Part shown: in pieces, positions 7,742 to 15,402 of the stretch
How positions within the stretch are numbered: the first letter of the stretch is position 1
Layout of the letters: every line of letters begins with the position of its first letter
Source of the DNA: Acidobacteriota bacterium
GTDB taxonomy: Bacteria; Acidobacteriota; UBA6911; RPQK01; JAJDTT01
Direction of reading: 5' to 3'
Assembly: GCA_022827025.1 (NCBI GenBank)
Contig: JAJDTT010000054.1
Coordinates: 1-46,874, forward strand
DNA length: 46,874 nt
The notes under the pieces: generated by a model
Database searches by the model: none
Told to the model about the DNA's origin: nothing
The model's input: the letters and a program-made list of their open reading frames with translations, nothing else
Program-made: the position numbers and the translations under genes

Positions 7742-10621
7742 TCAAGGCTGGTAGTCGACCCAGGCCGGAGATCCCCATGCCATTTCCCCATCTTCCTGGA
7801 TAACGCGAAGATAGTAGTAGCTCTCCCCCGGCGCGGAAGCGTTGTCCACGTACTGGAACTCGACTCGCTTCTGACTGGGGGTCACCGAGTAGACGATCCG
7901 GTTGTCCTTGATGACGTCCACGCGGCGGATGGGCCGCGTTCCCACCAAATCGGCGGTGATTCGAACCGGAGTGGCGCTCTGGAAGGCTTCCCCCATCAAG
8001 TGCTCCCCGTCCGATCCAACGAATCGCACATCCAGGATGATGTTGTCGGTGGCGGCGTAGGCCCGCCGGGCGCGGATGGCCTCCAGGAGTCCCTCCGGCG
8101 TCAACTCTTCGGCCAGCAGACAGGCGTAGCTGATGTGGGTGGAGAGATGATCCGAGGAGGCGATGAAACCCAGCTTGTAGCCCTTCTCCAGCGCGCTCCA
8201 GGCCGTCCCCAGCCGACGAAACGGCCGGTTGTCCTCCTCCAGCGTGGCACTGGGCCGAACCGTCATGGGCTGGGGGGCTCCCGGGTATTCGTAGGTGTCC
8301 CGCATTCCCTGGAAGATCTCCAGCAGGTGCTCCACCTTGGGATCGTTGTCCCGCCAGTCGGTGCCGGACCCGCTGGCGATGGTGTGGGGAATGGAGGTCC
8401 CGTTCTTGCGCCGGAGGTGCCAGAAGAGCCTCTCGGATCCTTCCAGACCCAGGTGCTCGGCGGTCTCGATGGGGAGGATCGAGGTTCCGCGGCGAATGAA
8501 GAAGACGTTGCGGTGGCCGTTGGGGAATTCGAGGCTCCGCTCGTAACCGTAGAAAGCGGCGAAGTTCTCCAGTTGGAAGAGGTCGGCGACCTTCTGATTC
8601 CGCCACCAGTTGTAAGGTTCTACGATCTCGTGGTTGTGGTCCGTGACCCCCAGGAAGTCCATCCCCGCCGCATCCCGGGCGTATCGATAGGCGTCGACGA
8701 GGGAGCCGTCCCCCCCGCCGTCCAGGGAGATGTCGGTATGGCGGTGCAGGTCGCCCCGGTAAATGGAATAGCTGCGGCCTCGGGAACGGATCCGGTAGGA
8801 CCGGATTCGCTCCAGATCCCCGGGCTCGTCCGGATGGACCGGTTCGAAGGGTTCGACCGCTGGAAGCTGGAGGGGAGACATTTCGATAGGGGCGGATTCT
8901 CCCTGGCCCAACAGCCCCACCATGACCTGACCATGGTTTGCCAGATAAGACTTGGTGGTCCGATTATCGGTGGGCCATGCGGCCCAGACGCGCCCGTCGG
9001 AGTCCAGGGCGGACACCGGCATCATGTCGTTCCGGCCGGCGCTCTTGAAGAGTGTCGTGGGACGAGTCCACCGGGACCCGTCGTATCGCAGGCAGGCGAT
9101 CACCCAGGAGGCGAAGTAGCGCCCCCGGCCCTCGGCCTGGCGCATCGTCAGGTGGCGGACCAGCAGCCAGGGATGACCCGACGCATCCAACTGGAGATGG
9201 GGCATCTCCCATTTCCCCTCTCCCAGGTGAATCGCGGGATCCTGAAGGGTGGTCATCCATTGGCCGTCGGCCAGGCAGGCCACCCGCAGCGTCCGGGTCT
9301 CGTAGAGCTCCGTCCCCTTGGACTGGCCGCTTTGATCGACGAGCCACCCAGTGTCCTTGCCCCACTGCGGACCCGACTCGTGCCAGGCGATCCAGACCCG
9401 GCTCCGGCCGTCCATGGCCACCGTGGCGCCGGCCTCGAAGCGGGGCGTTGCAGCCACCTTCCGGACTTCCTGCCACCGTCCCGACCGCCGCAGCCTGAGA
9501 TAGATGTCGTAGCTGCCGGAAGCGTAGCCGTCCCAGGCCACGGCCAAATCACCATTGGGGCCCGCCGCCACCGACGGCCACCAGTTGTTCCCCCCGGCCG
9601 CCGGACCCTCGCTGATTCGAATCTCCCGGCCCCAGCGTCGGCCGTCGAAATCCTGGGCCACGATCTGGGTCACGCCGTCGATGGTCCTCTGCCAGACCAG
9701 CCAGAGCCGTCCCTCCGAATCGGTGTCGGCGCGATGGTAGACATCGGGACTCGGATGATCCGTGAGCCGCTGGCGGGACGACCAACGTTGCCCGTCGAAA
9801 ACCCGCGCGTAGAGATCCCAGTTCCCTTCCACCTGGACGGACCAGACCACCCAGATCCGCCCCTCGGAGTCCTCGGCCACGGCCGTGCGAAAGGCGTCCA
9901 CGTCCGCATCCAGCAGGTGCACCGGCCCCCAGCCGGCCGCGTCCCGGGACCGGGCCACGACCAGGTCCGCCTCCCCCTCGACGTATTCCTGCCACGCGGC
10001 CCAGAGCGTGCCGGACCGGGTCGCCGTCATTGACGGGTAGTCCTGGATGTCGAAGCGGCCGGAGGCCAGAGGGGATGAAGGCGGGACCGCTTCCACCAGG
10101 ACGGCGCCCTCCAGAAAGGGCTCGGATTGAAAGAGCCGGATGCCGCCGGGGCGGAAGCTGAATGCTCCCTTCTCCGTCTCGATCCTGATGGGCTGGTCTC
10201 CCGGATTATCCAGAACGTTGACGATGACGCTCGGATGGCGCAGCGTGCTCTTTCCTCTTCGAATCCAGCTCATGCGGGTGGCCGCCACCCACCCCAGCTT
10301 CCCCTTGATCTGATCGTTGGGAAGTTGAGGATCGGCGTCGACCGAGTGGATGCTGTCCAGAAAGCTGTGGCGGTAGATATTGGCCCGGAACTCGTCCGAT
10401 TTCAGCTCGAGCTTCTGTCCGGGGACCGGGACCAGCCTCCCGCTCCAGATTCCGGGTTCTTCGTCGAGGAGCCCAAGGCGGACCCGGAAGGACGCTTCGG
10501 GAAGAAGAAACTCAGTCGATTGGGGCGGCGGAGATTCGGCGGGCCGGCACTGGGACAACCCGAGGGCCAACACCAGCACTCCGAGTCCCGATACCGAGAA
10601 CGTCACGCGTCCGACTGCCAT
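7742..10621 (-). CDS. Exported beta-propeller / PHP-domain metal-dependent hydrolase fusion
   Basis: This 959-residue protein starts at ATG 10621, preceded by GGAGGATCC. The leader (residues 1-28) ends in GLSQC, so it may be a lipoprotein, although Gln before the Cys is unusual. Residues of about 180-560 form a series of propeller-type repeats with recurring units such as SEGRIWVVWS, SEGRLWLVWQ, NGDLAVAWDG and SRVWIAWHE, i.e. BNR/sialidase-like blades. From about residue 620 comes a PHP phosphoesterase domain: GDLHRHTDIS (623-632), FLGVTDHNH and later SSDHLSTH and YAATDN, all expected metal-binding segments. A short immunoglobulin-like tail ends the protein. PHP domains hydrolyse phosphoesters or act on related metal-bound substrates; an exported one joined to a propeller is unusual. 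The real substrate is unknown. It is followed closely by the amidohydrolase gene. Confidence 0.82.
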   Translation of the reverse strand: MAVGRVTFSVSGLGVLVLALGLSQCRPAESPPPQSTEFLLPEASFRVRLGLLDEEPGIWSGRLVPVPGQKLELKSDEFRANIYRHSFLDSIHSVDADPQLPNDQIKGKLGWVAATRMSWIRRGKSTLRHPSVIVNVLDNPGDQPIRIETEKGAFSFRPGGIRLFQSEPFLEGAVLVEAVPPSSPLASGRFDIQDYPSMTATRSGTLWAAWQEYVEGEADLVVARSRDAAGWGPVHLLDADVDAFRTAVAEDSEGRIWVVWSVQVEGNWDLYARVFDGQRWSSRQRLTDHPSPDVYHRADTDSEGRLWLVWQRTIDGVTQIVAQDFDGRRWGREIRISEGPAAGGNNWWPSVAAGPNGDLAVAWDGYASGSYDIYLRLRRSGRWQEVRKVAATPRFEAGATVAMDGRSRVWIAWHESGPQWGKDTGWLVDQSGQSKGTELYETRTLRVACLADGQWMTTLQDPAIHLGEGKWEMPHLQLDASGHPWLLVRHLTMRQAEGRGRYFASWVIACLRYDGSRWTRPTTLFKSAGRNDMMPVSALDSDGRVWAAWPTDNRTTKSYLANHGQVMVGLLGQGESAPIEMSPLQLPAVEPFEPVHPDEPGDLERIRSYRIRSRGRSYSIYRGDLHRHTDISLDGGGDGSLVDAYRYARDAAGMDFLGVTDHNHEIVEPYNWWRNQKVADLFQLENFAAFYGYERSLEFPNGHRNVFFIRRGTSILPIETAEHLGLEGSERLFWHLRRKNGTSIPHTIASGSGTDWRDNDPKVEHLLEIFQGMRDTYEYPGAPQPMTVRPSATLEEDNRPFRRLGTAWSALEKGYKLGFIASSDHLSTHISYACLLAEELTPEGLLEAIRARRAYAATDNIILDVRFVGSDGEHLMGEAFQSATPVRITADLVGTRPIRRVDVIKDNRIVYSVTPSQKRVEFQYVDNASAPGESYYYLRVIQEDGEMAWGSPAWVDYQP

Positions 10622-10751
10622 GGAGGATCCTCCGAAAATGGTGGTGATCCGGATGGTCCCAACGATAACAGCCGAGTGGGACTGTCCAGCGGATCGGAGC
10701 TCAAGCCGATGTCTGGCGGGCTCCCTGGTACCGGGACCCGGCACGCCGGGA

Positions 10752-12251
10752 TCAGTGAAACCGGAAGGCGTACAGATGGGCGTCGCGGAGGCGCACTCGC
10801 AAACGAACCGGGCGGCCCGCCCAACGGGACAGGTCGGCCTGGGGATCCCAGCGCACATCCCCCCCGGTTCGATCTCCGACGATTCTGGGACAGTCCTTCA
10901 TGCCCGCGCCTGGTAGCGGGGCTCCGGTTTCGTCCTGGAGCTCGACCCGCAGGCCGCCACCGCCACTCGTGCGGTAGTTCAACTCCAATCGGCTGCCCGC
11001 GAAGACGACTGTCCGGGTCGTGAATTCGCCCCATCCTTCATAGGGGCCTTCCACCGACACGAAGCCGTCGCTCCGTAGCGAGCACCGCCGGAGCCGGCAT
11101 TCCGGCGAGCGGTAGAGCTCCGTGTAGTACATGGAGATCTCGTTCGGCCCCGTGGGCACGACCCCCTGGCCCATGATGGGATTCCGGTCCACCCAATTGC
11201 GTTCGTCGAGACCCGGGCTCAGGAAGGGTTTCCGGAACGGTCGCCGCCAATGCACTCCGTCCCGGCTGGTGGCGAGCTGAATATCGGAGAGTCCGGTCTG
11301 GTGCCCCAGGCTCCTGTCGTCGCTCACGTAGAACACCATGGGAAACATGAGAAAACTGCGGGCCGCGCGGAAATAATTGACGGCGGCATTGGTGTAGTGA
11401 TGGAGGTTGGCGGGATCCTTCAGGTCCCGGGCCAACACCAACTTCGGCTCCGACCAGTTGAGGAAATCCCGGGACTCGCAGCGCCGAATCGCCCGGCGGC
11501 CACCCTTGAAACGGGACTTGTCCACTTCGGGCCGGTTGTGGACATAGCGCCGTCCTGCGGGATCCCACATGACGGGACCTCCGGTCGACGTGTCGACGCC
11601 GCGCATGTGGATGACGTAGCGCCCGTGCTCATCGTCCCACAACAGGGTGTTGTGGCTGTCGAAGGGTCCCGAGGTGACCAGGGGAGTCTCCCGCACCGGC
11701 TTCCAGCCGATACCGTCCGAAGAGATGTAACCGCGAAGCCCGCCGGAAGAGGCGATCATCTTGTAGCGTCCGGGACTTCCCGGCGGTTCCTTGGGGTCCA
11801 GGATCTGGCTGGCGTTGTGCAGCTCGGCGCCGCCCAGGATGTTGTTGTCTCCGGAACCTTGGAACGAGTGGAGGCCCAGGTTCGGCTTGGTCCAGCGGAT
11901 GCCGTCGCCGCTTTCCGCATAGCAGGTTCGGCGCCCTGCCCGGTAGCACATCTGATAGCGGCCGTCGGAGTGGACGACCGAGCTGTATTGGATGCCCTCC
12001 TCTTCCCAGGGCCTGTCGCTTTCCAGCGCCGTTTCGCGGGGAACGGGACGGTGCAGCACAAGTTCGATATTGCGTGACGAATCGAACCAAAAGTCGTCCA
12101 GAAACAACTGCCGTCTCGATCCGACGTCTACGGGTTCGGAACGGCCGGGGACGGCGCTTCGACCCGATAGATAACCTCCGGCTCCCAGCGCCAAGCCGCC
12201 GACGGCCGTGGATTTCAGCCAACTGCGGCGGGTCCTTCGATGTTGGTTCAT
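10752..12251 (-). CDS. Tat-exported beta-propeller glycosidase-like protein, paralogue 2
   Basis: This 499-residue protein has a clear twin-arginine leader (RRTRRSWLKSTAVGGLALGA, residues 5-24), so it is exported folded. The mature part matches paralogues at 1-1239, 15403-16866 and 37405-38907. Shared segments are RRQLFLDDFWFDSS, YQMCYRAG, CYAESGDGIRWTKPNLGL, SHNTLLWDDEHGRYVIHMRG, SRDFLNWSEP and the C-terminal module that starts LRSDGFVSVEGPYEG and ends RVRLRDAHLYAFRFH. The fold is GH32/43-like propeller plus a C-terminal beta-sandwich. The Tat leader differs from the Sec-type leaders of the paralogues. The substrate is unknown. The ribosome-binding site is weak. It diverges from the AAA/DUF4276 pair and precedes the propeller-PHP gene by 130 nt on the same strand. 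Confidence 0.85.
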   Translation of the reverse strand: MNQHRRTRRSWLKSTAVGGLALGAGGYLSGRSAVPGRSEPVDVGSRRQLFLDDFWFDSSRNIELVLHRPVPRETALESDRPWEEEGIQYSSVVHSDGRYQMCYRAGRRTCYAESGDGIRWTKPNLGLHSFQGSGDNNILGGAELHNASQILDPKEPPGSPGRYKMIASSGGLRGYISSDGIGWKPVRETPLVTSGPFDSHNTLLWDDEHGRYVIHMRGVDTSTGGPVMWDPAGRRYVHNRPEVDKSRFKGGRRAIRRCESRDFLNWSEPKLVLARDLKDPANLHHYTNAAVNYFRAARSFLMFPMVFYVSDDRSLGHQTGLSDIQLATSRDGVHWRRPFRKPFLSPGLDERNWVDRNPIMGQGVVPTGPNEISMYYTELYRSPECRLRRCSLRSDGFVSVEGPYEGWGEFTTRTVVFAGSRLELNYRTSGGGGLRVELQDETGAPLPGAGMKDCPRIVGDRTGGDVRWDPQADLSRWAGRPVRLRVRLRDAHLYAFRFH

Positions 12252-12344
12252 TCGGGCATTTCCCGACTTCTTGTCGAAATCTCCCGGGCACAGGCTGTGC
12301 GATAATCACGCCCGTCGTTGAGAAATGTGGGTCAGTTTCGAAGT

Positions 12345-12378
12345 CTTGCAAAAACCGGCATAAATATTTTATCGCAAG
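12345..12378. promoter_or_regulatory. AT-rich inverted-repeat region between divergent genes
   Basis: The only clearly AT-rich patch of this part of the window lies upstream of the AAA ATPase gene. It is flanked by CTTGC (12345-12349) and GCAAG (12374-12378) and encloses CATAAATATTTTATC-like sequence. It is a plausible promoter/operator for the AAA/DUF4276 pair, but no standard -35/-10 pair stands out. Confidence 0.25.
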
Positions 12379-12463
12379 CCAGGAGAGAAGATTTCTCAGG
12401 TCCCGAGCACTAAAGACTCCGGCCCACTCGCCTCGCACGAACGTGGTGAAGGACAACACGATA

Positions 12464-13594
12464 ATGGACAGAATGCACGCCAGGATTGACTACTTTCGGA
12501 TTGAGGGGTTCCGCTCACTGGCCAAGGTGGAGATCAAGGATCTTCCGCAGGTGGCCGTCATGATCGGCGCCAACGGATCCGGAAAATCCAACGTCATCCG
12601 CTTCTTCGAGATGTTGAGCTGGATGCTCCGATCCTCCAGGTTGGCGGACTTCGTCCAGATGCAGGGTGGAGCGGACGACCAGCTCTTCGGAGGGCGGCGG
12701 CGCACGCGGCATATGGAGGCCGAAATTCATCTTGCCACCGAATCGGGGCGCAATGACTATCGCTTTGTGCTGGCGCACGCTCACCCGGACCGGCTCATGT
12801 TTCTCGACGAAGCATACCGATACAGTAGCGCCGAATTGGAATCACGCGCGGATTGGCAACAGTTGGGCAGCGGCCACACCGAGGCGAAGATCGTAGCCAC
12901 GGCTCAAGGGCGGTTCCCGAGAGATCGGAAAACCGCGTCGGTGGTGGTCAACCTGTTGCGCAATTGCTCCACCTATCAGTTCCATGACACCTCCGACGAC
13001 TCCCGCTTCAAACAGTCGTGGGACGCGACCGACGATAGAATTCTCCGTGGACATGGCGGCAATTTGGCCGCGGTTCTCCACCGGTTGGAAACGGAAGACG
13101 TTGGAAGGTTTCGACTCATCTGTCGGCATATCGGCCGCGTGTTGCCGGGTTTCGACCGCTTCGTTCTGGATGAGCAGTACCAAAAGGTCTCACTTCGATG
13201 GAAAGCCAGGAATTCTGAAAAGACGTACGGAGCCCATCTCACCTCCGATGGTTCGTTAAGGTTCTTTGCGTTGGCGACCTTGCTCAATCTTCCGCCGGAA
13301 ATGCTTCCCGACGTGATTCTACTCGACGAACCCGAGCTTGGGCTGCATCCGACGGCTATCGAACTGGTGGCTGAAATGGTGAAGGCAGTGAGTCGCCGCC
13401 GGCAGGTGATGATTGCAACACAGTCCCCTTTGCTCGTCGACGCATTTGGTCTGGATCGCGTGATCGTTGTTGAATTGCAAGAAGGCGCGACTGTGCTTCG
13501 AGGACTCGACTCCGCCCAGTATGCATCATGGCTCGATCAGGACTACTCGCCCGGAAGATTGTGGACGAAAAACCTGCTCGGAGGATGTCCGTGA
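12464..13594 (+). CDS. AAA (ABC-like, COG4637-type) ATPase of a candidate defence pair
   Basis: This 376-residue cytoplasmic protein starts at ATG 12464 with GAAGGA upstream; the open frame extends 130 codons further 5' without coding character. It begins with the RecF/SMC-like strand DYFRIEGFRSL, then Walker A GANGSGKS (35-42). An ABC-type signature LTSDGSLRFFAL lies at about 259-270, followed by Walker B VILLDEPELGLHP (about 284-296) and the switch His region MIATQSPLLVDAF. This is the AAA_21/AAA_15 architecture, without its own nuclease domain. The stop codon overlaps the start of the DUF4276 gene, so the two are translationally coupled. Related two-gene ATPase plus TOPRIM-like modules (OLD- and PARIS-like) act in phage defence; that role is inferred here. 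Confidence 0.88.
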   Translation: MDRMHARIDYFRIEGFRSLAKVEIKDLPQVAVMIGANGSGKSNVIRFFEMLSWMLRSSRLADFVQMQGGADDQLFGGRRRTRHMEAEIHLATESGRNDYRFVLAHAHPDRLMFLDEAYRYSSAELESRADWQQLGSGHTEAKIVATAQGRFPRDRKTASVVVNLLRNCSTYQFHDTSDDSRFKQSWDATDDRILRGHGGNLAAVLHRLETEDVGRFRLICRHIGRVLPGFDRFVLDEQYQKVSLRWKARNSEKTYGAHLTSDGSLRFFALATLLNLPPEMLPDVILLDEPELGLHPTAIELVAEMVKAVSRRRQVMIATQSPLLVDAFGLDRVIVVELQEGATVLRGLDSAQYASWLDQDYSPGRLWTKNLLGGCP

Positions 13595-14220
13595 TCCGCC
13601 TCGGAATTGTGGTCGAAGGACCGACAGAGGTGGAGTTTGTCAAACGTGTTTTAGCGAAATCTCTCTTCCGGCACACTATCGCCGCAATTCCAGTTTCAAT
13701 GGATGGTAACGTCAAGATAAGGCGTTTGGCCCGTGAAATGGCGAACCTGTTCTGGAACTTTGACTATGTTTCTTCGTTTGTGGATTTTTACGGCTTCCGG
13801 GATAAGGAATCGATGTCCGTCGATGAGTTGGAGGGGGCGGTCGGTGAAGCCGTCAAAGAGCAGATTGGCATAGCATTCGACGAGTCTAGAATCTTCGTTT
13901 ACGTGCAGCGCCATGAGTTCGAAGGAATCTTGTTCTCGGACGTCGATGGGTTTAGAGGAGTGGGGCTGAACATTAGTCAGATCCACATCCGGCAGCTCCA
14001 GCGTATCCGTCAACAGTTTTCTACGCCCGAAGACATCAACGACGAGAGTCACACGGCGCCGAGCAAGAGACTGGGTGGGATACTTCCGAATTTCAGAAAA
14101 CGCCTGCACGGCCCCTTGGTTGCAGAGACCATCGGGCTTCCGAAGATCAGCGCCGAATGTCCCCGTTTCTCAGGTTGGCTCCGTCGGCTTGAGCGGTTGC
14201 CCCAGACACAACGAGGTTGA
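13585..14220 (+). CDS. DUF4276 TOPRIM-like protein, partner of the AAA ATPase
   Basis: This 211-residue protein starts at ATG 13585 within GGAGGATG, overlapping the last 10 nt of the ATPase gene. The N-terminal strand and turn IRLGIVVEGPTEVEFVKRVL carry the TOPRIM-like glutamate motif (EGPTE, residues 11-15). DFYGF at about 67-71 and YVQRHEFEGILFSD at about 106-119 are the other family signatures; acidic residues in these positions would bind Mg2+. PSKRL in the last third is also typical of DUF4276. The gene looks richer in A+T than its neighbours, which suits horizontal acquisition. DUF4276 genes commonly follow COG4637-type ATPases. Nuclease or regulatory activity is inferred from the fold, not shown. 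Confidence 0.85.
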   Translation: MSVIRLGIVVEGPTEVEFVKRVLAKSLFRHTIAAIPVSMDGNVKIRRLAREMANLFWNFDYVSSFVDFYGFRDKESMSVDELEGAVGEAVKEQIGIAFDESRIFVYVQRHEFEGILFSDVDGFRGVGLNISQIHIRQLQRIRQQFSTPEDINDESHTAPSKRLGGILPNFRKRLHGPLVAETIGLPKISAECPRFSGWLRRLERLPQTQRG

Positions 14221-14251
14221 GGACGGTTCAGGAAAGGATGCGATACGTTCC

Positions 14252-14267
14252 GTAACGAGGACGTTAC
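14252..14267. terminator. Short inverted repeat after the AAA/DUF4276 pair
   Basis: GTAACG and CGTTAC form a 6-bp stem with an AGGA loop, 31 nt after the DUF4276 stop. There is no T-tract, so termination is only possible, not supported. A copy of the GGACAGTCAC motif follows at 14318-14333. Confidence 0.25.
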
Positions 14268-14364
14268 AGATTCTATGTGACCGATCTGGATTCGAGGCGA
14301 ACGCGGGGGCAAATACAAGAGGACAGTCACCAGTTTGTGTCTCGAACCGGAGGTAGGAAATCGA

Positions 14365-15387
14365 ATGTCGAGATTTAATCCATTCTTGCTGTTGCTCCTG
14401 GCCGCATCCCTGGCCGCCGGCTGCGCGACGCCGGGCGCCCAACTGGTCTCCGTCCGTAAGATCTGGGACCGGGCTCCCCATAGCGCCTTCACCGACCTGG
14501 TTCGCTTCCAGGACCGCTGGTTCTGCACTTTTCGGGAAGGGGACAGTCACGTTTCGTCTGACGGAACCATCCGGATCATCACCTCGGCGGACGGGGAAAC
14601 GTGGTCCTCCATTGCCCACTTTCCCCGAGAACCGGGACAGGATCTGAGGGACCCCAAGCTGGACGTGACCCCGGACGGGCGTCTCATGGCGCTGGCCCTG
14701 GACCGGCGGGACCTGGCCGAGGACCACCTGGAGTTCTATTCACTGGTCTGGTTTTCCCGGGACGGGACGGAATGGAGCACCCCTCAGCGGGTGGCCGAGC
14801 CCGACTTCCTGCTCTGGCGGGTCACCTGGCATGAAGGGACGGCCTACGGCGGAGCATACGCCGACCACCGGGCCGCCGGCCACCGTCCCAACCAGGACGA
14901 GTTCGTCCGGCTATACAAGAGCGAAGATGGGCTCCGATTCGAGACTCTGGTTCCCGTCCTTTTCGAACGCGGGTCTCCCAACGAAACCGCCATCGTGTTC
15001 CGAGACGATGGGACCGCGGTCTGCCTCTTGCGGCGCGACGGGGAGGACAACACCGCCCAGATCGGGACCTCGCAGCCGCCGTACACACAGTGGAACTGGA
15101 AGGACCTGAACGTGGTCATCGGCGGACCGGACCTCCTGGTCCTGCCGGATGGCCGCCTGGTGGCGTCGGGCCGCCAGCACCGTGCCGACGGCGAGCGCCG
15201 GACCCTCCTCTGGTGGATCGACGCTGAGGCAGCGACGGCAACCGAGATTCTGGAGCTGCCGTCCGGGGGCGACACCAGCTACGCCGGAATGGTCCTGTAC
15301 GAGGGGCTCCTCTGGATCAGCTACTACTCATCCCACGAAGACAAGACCAGCATCTACCTGGCCAAGGTGGCCCTGCCCGGGGTTTGA
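14365..15387 (+). CDS. Sialidase-like (BNR propeller) lipoprotein
   Basis: This 340-residue protein starts at ATG 14365 with GGAGG about 11 nt upstream. The leader LLLLLAASLAAGC is a lipoprotein signal, with Cys21 as the anchored residue. The body is a propeller with sialidase-type Asp-box-like turns: SSDGTIRIITSADGETW, SRDGTEWSTPQ and SEDGLRFETL. FTDLVRFQDRWFCTFREGD near residues 37-55 is a conserved entry strand of a family of exo-sialidase-like proteins found in Planctomycetota and Acidobacteriota. The Arg triad and Asp of true sialidases cannot be confirmed by eye, so the substrate is not assigned. The gene converges with the propeller paralogue ending at 15403, with only 15 nt between the stops. 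Confidence 0.82.
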   Translation: MSRFNPFLLLLLAASLAAGCATPGAQLVSVRKIWDRAPHSAFTDLVRFQDRWFCTFREGDSHVSSDGTIRIITSADGETWSSIAHFPREPGQDLRDPKLDVTPDGRLMALALDRRDLAEDHLEFYSLVWFSRDGTEWSTPQRVAEPDFLLWRVTWHEGTAYGGAYADHRAAGHRPNQDEFVRLYKSEDGLRFETLVPVLFERGSPNETAIVFRDDGTAVCLLRRDGEDNTAQIGTSQPPYTQWNWKDLNVVIGGPDLLVLPDGRLVASGRQHRADGERRTLLWWIDAEAATATEILELPSGGDTSYAGMVLYEGLLWISYYSSHEDKTSIYLAKVALPGV

Positions 15388-15402
15388 GTCCGTACTCCCA
15401 CC

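Noticed and set aside
8000-10033. 677-codon open frame on the plus strand
   Set aside because: It lies antisense to the propeller-PHP gene, whose strand has the conserved motifs, signal peptide and ribosome-binding site.
12074-12463. 130-residue N-terminal extension of the AAA ATPase
   Set aside because: The extension overlaps the divergent propeller gene and the AT-rich promoter region; the RecF-like N-terminal strand begins right after ATG 12464.
14535-14550. Copy of the AAGGGGACAGTCAC motif inside the sialidase-like gene
   Set aside because: It is identical over 14 bases to the intergenic copy at 3127-3140, but it encodes FREGDSH, a conserved part of the protein family, so chance or codon choice explains it.
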